8,657 bases of DNA from Caulobacteraceae bacterium (GCA_004144935.1 SDZP01000133.1:1-8657), one strand, 5' to 3'; shown: positions 1 through 5,962, numbered from the stretch's first letter. Program-made: numbers and translations. The notes: a model not told the origin generated them from the letters alone.

Positions 1-11
1 GATCACCTCCT
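1..11 (-). promoter_or_regulatory. Possible strong ribosome binding site of a gene beyond the left edge
   Basis: Read on the minus strand, these bases are AGGAGGTGATC. This is an exact 11-base complement of the conserved 3' end of bacterial 16S rRNA, the anti-Shine-Dalgarno tail. A minus-strand start codon would be expected just left of the window, which would make that gene divergent from the lipoprotein gene. On the plus strand the same bases match the terminal bases of a 16S rRNA gene. What follows does not look like an rRNA spacer, and a protein gene starts 83 bases in, so the binding-site reading is preferred. It cannot be decided without the flanking sequence. Confidence 0.3.
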
Positions 12-83
12 CGCCGTTCGAGGCGTTCAACCGCTACGAGGCGCAGCCTGTACGCGGATCTTTCCGTCACACGGACCACAGTC

Positions 84-827
84 ATGCGTATTCTGCCTCT
101 CCTCCTCGTCGGCGCCGGCGCGCTTCTCCTCTCGGGCTGCGGCGACGCCAAGCCGCGCAGGCCGGCGGATCCAAAGACCCAGGCCAGCGCCGACTGCTGC
201 TGCAAGGCCCTCTGCCCGACGCCGGCGGATGGACGAGGCGCGACGGTGGTCGGGACGCTGGAGCAGGAAGGCGCGACGGGCGCGGCAACGGGCCAAGGAC
301 GGCGGGTCGGCGCGAGCGCCGGCCGCGGCGACAGCGGTCAGGTTCGCCGGGTCGCGCACGAGCGCCACGGTTATCGCCATCGCGGCCGGAGCGGAACGGA
401 AGGCGTCGGCTACCTGGACGAGGACCTCGCCGGCGACGCCCACGGCTATCGCCGCTACGAGCGCTCCGGGACCGAGGGGGTCGGCTACCTGGATGAAGAC
501 GCGGTCGCCTATCGCGGCGATGGCTATCGCGACGGCGCCTATCGTGGCGGCGGCTATCGCGACGGCGGCTATCGAGACGGCGGCTACCGCGGCCGCGCCT
601 ATAGCCGGGTCGGCGGCTCGGTCAGTGTCGAGGACAGCGAGACCTACGAAGAAAGCCGGCGCTCGTCGGAAAGCGGCTATCGCTATTCCAGCAGCGGCGG
701 CTACGAGGCCTATGAGTCCGAAGGCGGATATGGCGGGGGCCATCGTCGGCATGGCCGGCGCGGCGGGGGCGGCTACGCGGGCATCGACCGCGACGGCTAC
801 CTGACCTGGCCCGGCAAGACCGAATAG
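84..827 (+). CDS. Repeat-bearing Gly/Tyr/Arg-rich lipoprotein of unknown function
   Basis: The 247-residue product begins with a basic residue, a hydrophobic stretch (residues 4-16) and the lipobox LLSGC, so Cys19 is the predicted lipidation site. This predicts a lipoprotein exported by Sec and cleaved by signal peptidase II. A short cysteine cluster (Cys38-40 and Cys44) follows. Residues 95-119 and 120-144 are a 25-residue tandem duplication sharing the core RSGTEGVGYLDED. Residues about 142-176 are five-residue units of the GYRDG type. The rest is Ser/Gly/Tyr/Arg rich and probably disordered. It ends with DRDGYLTWPGK, whose DxDGxL resembles part of a calcium loop but lacks the other ligands. 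G/C at third codon positions in residues 45-94 supports this frame. The ATG is the first start, with only a weak ribosome binding site. I recognise no family; the lipoprotein call is firm, the function unknown. Confidence 0.8.
   Translation: MRILPLLLVGAGALLLSGCGDAKPRRPADPKTQASADCCCKALCPTPADGRGATVVGTLEQEGATGAATGQGRRVGASAGRGDSGQVRRVAHERHGYRHRGRSGTEGVGYLDEDLAGDAHGYRRYERSGTEGVGYLDEDAVAYRGDGYRDGAYRGGGYRDGGYRDGGYRGRAYSRVGGSVSVEDSETYEESRRSSESGYRYSSSGGYEAYESEGGYGGGHRRHGRRGGGGYAGIDRDGYLTWPGKTE
366..515 (+). repeat. 75-bp tandem duplication inside the lipoprotein gene
   Basis: Two copies, 366-440 and 441-515, both begin CACGGYTATCGCC-like and encode HGYR followed four residues later by RSGTEGVGYLDED. 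The copies differ at several third positions (for example GACGAG versus GATGAA for Asp-Glu). The duplication is therefore not brand new, and the protein repeat has been kept while the DNA drifted. Confidence 0.85.
507..611 (+). repeat. Seven 15-bp in-frame units encoding (G/A)YRxG
   Basis: Units start at 507, 522, 537, 552, 567, 582 and 597. The consensus is GGCTATCGCGACGGC, coding Gly-Tyr-Arg-Asp-Gly; the last unit is degenerate. The unit length is a multiple of three, so gain or loss of units would change protein length without breaking the frame. The first unit overlaps the end of the 75-bp duplication. Confidence 0.85.
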
Positions 828-1580
828 TCAGGGCCTCAGAAAGCCTTCGGCGGCGAACACCGTCATGGCCTTCGAGCCAGACAGATAGTTCAGCACCGCC
901 CGGCCGCCCGGCGTCGCCCTGACCAGGGCAGCCGGATAGACGATGCGCGGGTGGGTGGCCTGCGGGAAGGTCCCGACCACCCGCACCCTCGGCTCGGCCC
1001 GGGCGTCGGTGGCGTAGACGATGCCCAGCGGCGCCTCGCCCCGCGCGACATAGGCGAGCGCCGCCCGGACATTCTCCGCTGGGGCCAGCCGGCCGGCGAC
1101 GCTGTCCCAAACCCCCAGATTCGTCAGCGCCGCCTTGCCGTACCTGCCGGCCGGCACGGCGACCGGGTCGGCGATGGCCAGCCGGCCGCCGCCCAGCGCC
1201 CTGGCCAGCGGCATGCCGGGGCCGATCCTCAGCCCCGGACGGGATCCCCTCGGGGCGATCAGCACCAGGCGGTTGGACAGCAGGTTGCGCCGCGTGCCGG
1301 CGGCGACCAGCCGGCGGGCGGCGAGCCAGTCCATCCATTCGCTGTCGGCGCTGATGAAAAGGTCGGCCGGGGCCCCCTGGGCGATCTGCCGGGCCATGGC
1401 CGAGGAAGCGCCGAAGGAGACCTGCATCGGCCCGCCCGGCCCACGGTAGCCGGCGGCGATCCGGGTCAGCGCCGTCTGCAGGGAGGCGGCCGCGAAGATG
1501 CGGGTTCCCGCCGGCCGGGCGAAGGCCGGGGCCGCCGTCAGGGCGAGGCCACCGGCCAGGACTGTGCGCCGCGAGATCAT
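828..1580 (-). CDS. modA: ModA-like periplasmic molybdate-binding protein
   Basis: The 250-residue product matches the molybdate ABC transporter substrate-binding family, which captures molybdate (or tungstate) in the periplasm and delivers it to ModBC. The signal peptide MISRRTVLAGGL...APAFA has a twin-arginine-like RR and a probable cleavage after Ala21. Family motifs follow in order: FAAASLQTAL with Ser33, VSFGASSAMARQIAQGAPAD with Ser59/Ser60 in the usual oxyanion-binding loop, ADPVAVPAGRYG (about 137-148) and GIVYATDA (186-193). A longer frame runs upstream to 1811, but the ATG at 1580 is chosen: it gives a clean signal peptide and has AGGAG (1587-1591) six bases before it. No modB or modC is visible, so it is either an orphan binding protein or its partners lie elsewhere. 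Oxyanion specificity is inferred from the family. Its stop abuts the stop of the convergent lipoprotein gene. Confidence 0.88.
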   Translation of the reverse strand: MISRRTVLAGGLALTAAPAFARPAGTRIFAAASLQTALTRIAAGYRGPGGPMQVSFGASSAMARQIAQGAPADLFISADSEWMDWLAARRLVAAGTRRNLLSNRLVLIAPRGSRPGLRIGPGMPLARALGGGRLAIADPVAVPAGRYGKAALTNLGVWDSVAGRLAPAENVRAALAYVARGEAPLGIVYATDARAEPRVRVVGTFPQATHPRIVYPAALVRATPGGRAVLNYLSGSKAMTVFAAEGFLRP

Positions 1581-1591
1581 CCTCGACTCCT
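1581..1591 (-). promoter_or_regulatory. modA ribosome binding site overlapped by a GANTC site
   Basis: On the minus strand AGGAG (1587-1591) lies six bases before the ATG. This spacing decides the start over the longer in-frame extension. GACTC at 1585-1589 (GAGTC on the minus strand) overlaps it. GANTC is the CcrM methylation target in alphaproteobacteria; whether it regulates here is not shown. Confidence 0.7.
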
Positions 1592-1682
1592 GCCAGACCC
1601 CCGTTCCGCCAGCAACCATAACTGGCCCGCCGCTTGCGGATGACTTCCCTCGCTGGCTCGAAACGGGACAAGGGAGAAACCC

Positions 1683-1787
1683 ATGCGTTCGCCAAACGGA
1701 CCACTGTTCAAACGCTACGAGATCGCCGCCATCATCGCCTTCCTGGCGCTGGCCGCCCTGGTGACCGGATTCCGTTTCGTCTACTGA
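1683..1787 (+). CDS. 34-residue single-pass membrane protein
   Basis: A short gene encodes MRSPNGPLFKRYEI, then a hydrophobic segment (roughly residues 13-30, rich in Ala, Ile and Leu), ending GFRFVY. The Lys10-Arg11 pair before the helix predicts N-terminus in the cytoplasm by the positive-inside rule. AGGGAG (1671-1676) sits six bases before the ATG, one of the best ribosome binding sites in the window, and nearly every codon ends in G or C. It lies 71 bases before the AsmA gene on the same strand and may be co-transcribed with it. Genes this short are often left out of annotations. Function is unknown; its position and topology suggest a small envelope protein or a partner of a larger membrane protein. 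Confidence 0.72.
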   Translation: MRSPNGPLFKRYEIAAIIAFLALAALVTGFRFVY

Positions 1788-1830
1788 CCCGCTTTGGGCC
1801 GAGGGAAACAACCGGGCTCCCCTGGCGTTA

Positions 1831-1851
1831 CCGACCCCTGGGGGTTCGGAG
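1831..1851 (+). promoter_or_regulatory. Hairpin overlapping the asmA ribosome binding site
   Basis: CCGACCC (1831-1837) can pair with GGG(T)TCGG (1842-1849, one bulged T at 1845) around a four-base CTGG loop. The 3' arm ends in the first two G of GGAG (1848-1851). That GGAG is the ribosome binding site seven bases before the TTG start at 1859. The structure could limit ribosome access; this is inferred from base pairing only. Confidence 0.45.
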
Positions 1852-1858
1852 ATGTCGC

Positions 1859-4090
1859 TTGAGCCAGGACGCCAACACGCCCGAGGGATCGCCGGTCGCG
1901 CGCTTCGCCGATCGCGCCCGCGCCTGGCTGAAGCACAGCTTCGAGACCGAGACGCCGGAGCGGGCCGCCGCCCGCCGCGAGCGTCACGATCCCAAGGTGG
2001 CCCGGCGGATGGTCATCGGCTTCTCCATCTTCCTCCTGCTGGTGGTCGGCTTCCTGGTCATCTTCGACTGGAACTGGCTGCGGGGGCCGATCGGCTCCAT
2101 CGCCTCGGCCCAGTTGCGCCGCACCGTGGTGCTGGCCGGCGACCTGGACGTCCACCCCTGGTCCCTCAACCCCAAGGCCGAGATCCACGACCTGCGGATC
2201 AGCCAGCCGAGCTGGGCCTACGACGCCGGGGCCAAGGCCGGCGAGCAGATGGCCACGGTCGGCCGGCTGGAGGGCAGCGTCCAGCTGCTCGACGCCCTTC
2301 GCGGCCGGGCGGTGCTCGGCTATGTCCGCGTCCACCAGGCCGATATCCACCTCATCCGCGACAAGGACGGGCGGGGCAACTGGGAATTCGGGCCCCGCAA
2401 CAAGGGCAAGTCCGCCAAGCTGCCCGCCGTCCGCCGCCTGCTGATCGACCATGCGGCGCTGCGGCTCGACGACGCCCAGCGCAAGGCGGTGTTCGAGGGC
2501 GTGGTGTCGACCGAGGAAAGCACCACGGGCGAAGGCGGCGGCAAGTTCGTGCTCAAGGGCGACGGCTCGCTGAACCGGGCGAAGTTCACCGCCCTGGTGG
2601 AGGGCGAGCCCCTGCTCAACATCTCGCCGAGCCGGCCCTACCGTTTCACCGCCCGGTTGCAGGCCGGGGCGACCCGGGTGTCGGCCGATGGTCAGATCGA
2701 CCGGCCCTTCGACCTCAACCGCTTCGGGGCCCGCTTCTCGCTGTCCGGCGCCGACATGAACGACCTCTATGTGCTGACCGGTATCGTCCTGCCCAACACG
2801 CCGCCCTACCGGGTCAGCGCCGGACTGGTGCGCGACGGCGGCCGCTGGCACCTGAACAAGGCGCGCGGCGTCATTGGCGAGAGCGACATCGCCGGCCAGC
2901 TGAGCGTCGACACCAGCGGCGAGAAGCCGATGCTGACGGCGGACCTTCGCAGCCGCCGGGTCGATTTCGACGACCTCGGCGCCTTCTTCGGCATGCGGAC
3001 CCGCCAGGTCGGCGGCGAGACCAAGTCGACGCCGGTCGTCGGGGGCCGGCTTCTGCCCGACTCCACCCTGCAGGTCGACCGCATCCGGGCGATGAACGCC
3101 GACGTGAAGTATCGCGCCGACGCCATCAACGCGCCGGGCCTGCCGCTGCGCCGCGTCTCGCTCGATCTCGACCTGACCGACGGCGTCCTGAAGATGAACC
3201 CCATCTCGTTCAGCCTGGACCGCGGCACGATCGCCGGCACGGTGGTGCTGAACGCCACCAAGGCGATCCCGCAGACCGACCTGGATCTGCGGATGACCGG
3301 TGGGCGGATCGAGGACTGGGTGACAACCAAGGTTCAGGGCCTTCCGGTCGTCGAGGGCTCGCTGGCCGCGCGACTGAAGCTGTCGGGCTCGGGCAACTCG
3401 GTGCACCGCGCCGCCTCAAGCGCCAACGGCTCCCTGACCCTCGTCGCGCCGCGTGGCGAGGTGCGCCAGGCCTTCGCCGAGCTGCTGGGGGTCAACGCCA
3501 GCGCCGGGCTGATCAAGCTGCTGTCGGAAGACCCCAAGACCACGCCCCTGCGCTGCGCCGTCGCCGACTTCCAGGTGAAGAACGGCGTCGCCCGATCCAA
3601 CCGCATCCTGGTCGACACCGGGGTGGTACTGGTCGAGGGCAGCGGCACGATCAATCTCGAGACCGAGCGGATGAATCTGCGCTTCGAAGGCGATTCCAAG
3701 AAGCCGCGCCTGCTGCGGCTCTTCCTGCCGATCACCGTCAGCGGGCCGCTGACCAAGCCCGGCGTCGGCGTCGAGGCCGCACCCGTGGTCGCCCAGGGCG
3801 GCATCGCGGTGGCCCTGGCGGCCATTTCCCCCTTCGCCGCCATCCTGCCCTTCGTCGATCCGGGGCTGGCGAATGACGCCAACTGCCAGGGCCTGGTCCG
3901 CGAGGGCCGCAAGCGCGGGGCTCCGACCAGCCTGAGCACCGCCCCGGTCACCGAAAGCCAGATCGAGGGCGCGCAGAAGGAAGCCAAGGATCGCAAGGAG
4001 GCGCAGAGGGACGAGCGCCGGGATCGCGAACGGGCGGCGAAGGAAAAGCGCCAGGATCGGGATCGCAATCGCAAGGACGGCCGGGACTAA
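1859..4090 (+). CDS. AsmA-family envelope protein
   Basis: The 743-residue product belongs to the AsmA family, large inner-membrane-anchored proteins with a long periplasmic beta-rich body. They are related to TamB/YhdP and Vps13-type lipid-transfer proteins and are linked to outer membrane lipid homeostasis. A charged N-terminus is followed by one transmembrane helix (about 51-69) and the family hallmark DWNWLRGPI (70-78). Alternating strands of the SL-x-L-x-G type continue to about 640. The conserved C-terminal part includes APRGEVRQAFAELLGV (about 527-545), the ...VKNGVARSNRILVDTG region and LPITVSGPLTKPGVGVE. The last 40 or so residues are an unusual Lys/Arg/Asp/Glu-rich, probably disordered tail. 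The frame is open upstream to 1634, but that part reads as a shadow of the 34-residue gene. TTG at 1859 with GGAG (1848-1851) seven bases before it is preferred; an ATG at 1852 is in another frame. Family call firm, start moderately sure. Confidence 0.9.
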   Translation: MSQDANTPEGSPVARFADRARAWLKHSFETETPERAAARRERHDPKVARRMVIGFSIFLLLVVGFLVIFDWNWLRGPIGSIASAQLRRTVVLAGDLDVHPWSLNPKAEIHDLRISQPSWAYDAGAKAGEQMATVGRLEGSVQLLDALRGRAVLGYVRVHQADIHLIRDKDGRGNWEFGPRNKGKSAKLPAVRRLLIDHAALRLDDAQRKAVFEGVVSTEESTTGEGGGKFVLKGDGSLNRAKFTALVEGEPLLNISPSRPYRFTARLQAGATRVSADGQIDRPFDLNRFGARFSLSGADMNDLYVLTGIVLPNTPPYRVSAGLVRDGGRWHLNKARGVIGESDIAGQLSVDTSGEKPMLTADLRSRRVDFDDLGAFFGMRTRQVGGETKSTPVVGGRLLPDSTLQVDRIRAMNADVKYRADAINAPGLPLRRVSLDLDLTDGVLKMNPISFSLDRGTIAGTVVLNATKAIPQTDLDLRMTGGRIEDWVTTKVQGLPVVEGSLAARLKLSGSGNSVHRAASSANGSLTLVAPRGEVRQAFAELLGVNASAGLIKLLSEDPKTTPLRCAVADFQVKNGVARSNRILVDTGVVLVEGSGTINLETERMNLRFEGDSKKPRLLRLFLPITVSGPLTKPGVGVEAAPVVAQGGIAVALAAISPFAAILPFVDPGLANDANCQGLVREGRKRGAPTSLSTAPVTESQIEGAQKEAKDRKEAQRDERRDRERAAKEKRQDRDRNRKDGRD

Positions 4091-4100
4091 CCGGCTCCGA

Positions 4101-4189
4101 TCACCCTGACGAAAGTCAGGCTCCACGGACGGAGTCCTGAACTGGCCAATACCGGTGCGGCGGGTGGCTCCTGACTTTCATCAGGATGG
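4101..4189. repeat. Paired palindromes forming a 26-bp imperfect inverted repeat
   Basis: Positions 4105-4120 read CCTGAC-GAAA-GTCAGG, a perfect six-pair stem with a GAAA tetraloop. Positions 4170-4185 read CCTGACTTTCATCAGG, itself a five-pair stem. It is also the reverse complement of the first element at 15 of 16 bases. Extending outward, 4101-4126 and 4164-4189 are complementary at 21 of 26 positions. A third, mutually exclusive stem can form between 4116-4124 and 4131-4140 with one bulged T. The element begins ten bases after the asmA stop and lies before the likely rlmN promoter. It may act at the asmA 3' end, but there is no T-run typical of an intrinsic terminator. It could be a dispersed palindromic repeat. 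GAGTC at 4132-4136 is inside it. Confidence 0.8.
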
Positions 4190-4210
4190 TCGGTGGTTGG
4201 TAGGTCGCAT

Positions 4211-4239
4211 TTCCCGATTTCCCTCGCATCTGCTATAAG
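4211..4239 (+). promoter_or_regulatory. Candidate rlmN promoter
   Basis: GCTATAAG (4232-4239) closely matches the Caulobacter housekeeping -10 consensus GCTANAWC and contains TATAAG. A weak -35 candidate, TTCCCGA (4211-4217), lies 14 bases upstream. Transcription would start near 4246, giving a leader of about 23 bases before the GTG at 4269. The leader has no obvious Shine-Dalgarno sequence. Confidence 0.5.
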
Positions 4240-4268
4240 CCCCTGCCCCAACAGCAAAATCCGATCCC

Positions 4269-5450
4269 GTGACCACGACCCTCGACCTCTCCCGGGCCGC
4301 CAAGCCTGTTTCCGCCGTCAATCTCTCGGGCCTGACGCGCGATGGCCTGCGCCAGGCGCTGATCGACGGCGGTGCCGTGCCGGCCGAGAAGGCGCGGATG
4401 CGGGCCAGCCAGATCTGGCGCTGGATGCACCAGGCCGGGGTCACCGACTTCGCCGACATGACCGACGTGGCCAAGGAAACCCGCGCCAAACTGGCCGAGA
4501 CCTTCACCATCGCCCGGCCGGAGGTCATCGAGCGGCAGGTCAGCAAGGACGGCACCCGCAAGTGGCTGATCCGCACCGCCCCGGGCATCGAGATCGAGAC
4601 GGTCTACATCCCGGACGTCGGCCGTTCGGGCGCCCTCTGCGTCTCCAGCCAGGTCGGCTGCACGCTCAACTGCACCTTCTGCCACACCGGCACCCAGGCC
4701 CTGGTCCGCAACCTGACCGCCGCCGAGATCGTCGCCCAGGTGCAGGTGGCCAAGGACGACCTGGCCGAATGGCCGTCGGACAAGGAAGACCGGCTGCTCA
4801 GCAACATCGTCTTCATGGGCATGGGCGAGCCGCTCTATAACCTCGACGCCGTCACCGATGCCCTGGACATCCTCAGCGACAACGAGGGCATCAGCATCAG
4901 CCGTCGGCGGATCACCGTCTCCACCTCCGGCGTCGTGCCGCAGCTGCAGACGCTGGGCGAGCGGACCCAGGCCATGCTGGCCATCAGCCTGCACGCCACC
5001 AACGACGAGCTGCGCAACGAGCTGGTGCCGCTCAACAAGAAGTACCCGATCGCCGAGCTCATGGCCGGCATCCGCGCCTATCCGGGCCTCAGCAACGCCC
5101 GGCGGGTGACGTTCGAGTACGTCATGCTGAAGGGCGTCAACGACAGCCCGGCGGAGGCCCGCGCCCTGGTGGCCCTGCTCAAGGGCATCCCGGCCAAGGT
5201 CAACCTGATCCCGTTCAACCCCTGGCCCGGCAGCCCCTACGAGTGCTCGACCTGGCCGGTGATCGAGACCTTCGCGGCCATCCTCAACAAGGCCGGCTTC
5301 GCCTCGCCGATCCGCACCCCGCGCGGCCGCGATATCCTCGCCGCCTGCGGCCAGCTGAAGAGCGAGAGCGAGAAGGTGCGGGCCTCGGCCCGGCGCAGGG
5401 TAGTCGGCGAGGCCCAGGCCGAAGCCCCCGACGCGGAAGCGGCGGCGTAA
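4269..5450 (+). CDS. rlmN: Dual-specificity RNA m2A methyltransferase RlmN
   Basis: RlmN is a cytoplasmic radical-SAM enzyme that makes 2-methyladenosine at A2503 of 23S rRNA and A37 of some tRNAs. The 393-residue product contains the radical-SAM cluster motif CTLNCTFC (Cys131, Cys135, Cys138), followed by HTGTQ. Cys124 and Cys360 match the two further catalytic cysteines of the Escherichia coli enzyme (Cys118 and Cys355), one of which carries the methyl group in transfer. MGMGEPLYN (183-191), RITVSTSGV (214-222), the SLHA segment (240-243), and NLIPFNPWPGSPY (312-324) are family landmarks. The Ala/Glu-rich last 25 or so residues are a non-conserved tail. The start is GTG; the next in-frame ATG would remove part of the N-terminal domain. 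It has its own upstream promoter candidate and is probably transcribed independently of asmA. The related antibiotic-resistance enzyme Cfr is much less likely given this context. Confidence 0.97.
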   Translation: MTTTLDLSRAAKPVSAVNLSGLTRDGLRQALIDGGAVPAEKARMRASQIWRWMHQAGVTDFADMTDVAKETRAKLAETFTIARPEVIERQVSKDGTRKWLIRTAPGIEIETVYIPDVGRSGALCVSSQVGCTLNCTFCHTGTQALVRNLTAAEIVAQVQVAKDDLAEWPSDKEDRLLSNIVFMGMGEPLYNLDAVTDALDILSDNEGISISRRRITVSTSGVVPQLQTLGERTQAMLAISLHATNDELRNELVPLNKKYPIAELMAGIRAYPGLSNARRVTFEYVMLKGVNDSPAEARALVALLKGIPAKVNLIPFNPWPGSPYECSTWPVIETFAAILNKAGFASPIRTPRGRDILAACGQLKSESEKVRASARRRVVGEAQAEAPDAEAAA

Positions 5451-5475
5451 GGCCGCGCACCCGCTGGGGGAAGGC

Positions 5476-5504
5476 TTGTCACAGCCGGCCCATACCGTGC
5501 TAAC
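5476..5504 (+). promoter_or_regulatory. Candidate promoter of the DUF350/protease operon
   Basis: TTGTCA (5476-5481) matches the -35 consensus TTGACA at five of six bases. GCTAAC (5499-5504) follows after 17 bases and resembles the Caulobacter-type -10 start GCTA. A start near 5511 would leave a leader of about 22 bases. If active, it separates this pair from rlmN, whose stop lies 26 bases before it. Confidence 0.4.
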
Positions 5505-5533
5505 CATCGGCGCCCCTCAGTTCGAGATCCGTG

Positions 5534-5962
5534 ATGCCGCCTGACCTGCAGTCCCCGGAAATCGCCGCTTTCGCCAACGGCTTCCCGCTGGCGCTCGGCC
5601 AGGCGGGCGTGACCCTGGTGATGCTGATCCTCGGCGCCACCCTCTACGCCCTGCTGACCCCGCACAAAGAGATCACCCTGATCCGCGAGGGCAATTCCGC
5701 CGCCGCCCTGTCGTTCGCCGGGGTGCTGGTCGCCCTGACCATCCCGCTCTGCACCGCCCTGTCGACCTCCGCCTCGCTGCTGGAGATCGGCCTCTGGGGC
5801 GTGGCGGTGACCTTCGTCCAGTTGCTGGTCTTCCGGCTGACCGACATGGTGCTGCACGGCCTGCCGCAACGCATCCAGGAAGGCGAGATCTCTGCCGCCC
5901 TGCTGCTGGTCGGGGCCAAGATCGCCACCGCCCTGATACTCTCGGCCGCGATCACCGCCTGA
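5534..5962 (+). CDS. DUF350-family inner membrane protein
   Basis: The 142-residue product has four predicted helices (about 20-41, 55-78, 83-107 and 119-141). It matches the DUF350 (YjfL-like) pattern. The segments LIREGNSAAALSFAG (49-63) and RIQEGEISAALLLVG (113-127) are two copies of the same motif, so the protein looks like an internal duplication of a two-helix unit; the acidic/basic residues at each helix entrance are typical of the family. The biochemical role of DUF350 proteins is not established. The ATG at 5534 is chosen because a weak GAG (5524-5526) lies seven bases before it. GTG at 5531, immediately upstream, would add one residue. The stop is four bases before the start of the protease gene, so the two are probably translationally coupled and may work together in the membrane. 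Confidence 0.88.
   Translation: MPPDLQSPEIAAFANGFPLALGQAGVTLVMLILGATLYALLTPHKEITLIREGNSAAALSFAGVLVALTIPLCTALSTSASLLEIGLWGVAVTFVQLLVFRLTDMVLHGLPQRIQEGEISAALLLVGAKIATALILSAAITA

Noticed and set aside
2..496. Plus-strand frame open from the left edge to a TGA at 494-496
   Set aside because: After about 15 codons it becomes Arg/Pro-rich and loses third-position bias, overlapping the lipoprotein gene in the wrong frame.
507..611. Possible CRISPR array at the 15-bp repeats
   Set aside because: Units are contiguous, in frame and without spacers; they are a coding tandem repeat.
27..752. 241-residue minus-strand Ala/Val-rich frame opposite the lipoprotein gene
   Set aside because: Its Ala/Val/Ile repeats are the antisense of the (G/A)YRxG repeats; the plus-strand frame has a lipobox and better third-position bias.
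1581..1811. 77-residue N-terminal extension of the ModA frame
   Set aside because: The signal peptide and AGGAG at 1587-1591 fix the start at 1580. The extension would bury the signal peptide and overlap the divergent small gene.
1634..1858. 75-residue N-terminal extension of the AsmA frame
   Set aside because: It has poor codon usage, covers the 34-residue gene in another frame, and would place a non-family segment before the conserved N-terminus.
1781..3406. 541-residue open frame on the minus strand opposite the AsmA gene
   Set aside because: It is antisense to a recognised AsmA protein, has no family resemblance and a low-complexity His/Val/Gln/Ala composition. Long antisense frames are expected at this GC content.
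1852..3876. 674-residue plus-strand frame starting at ATG 1852
   Set aside because: It is an out-of-frame shadow of the AsmA gene, rich in Arg, Pro and Gly with no domain. The shared GGAG serves the TTG start at 1859 better.
4105..4120. Intrinsic terminator for asmA
   Set aside because: The hairpin is perfect but only six pairs and is not followed by a T-run, so a standard terminator is not supported.
4233..5507. 424-residue minus-strand frame opposite rlmN
   Set aside because: Shadow of rlmN, whose catalytic motifs are complete on the plus strand.
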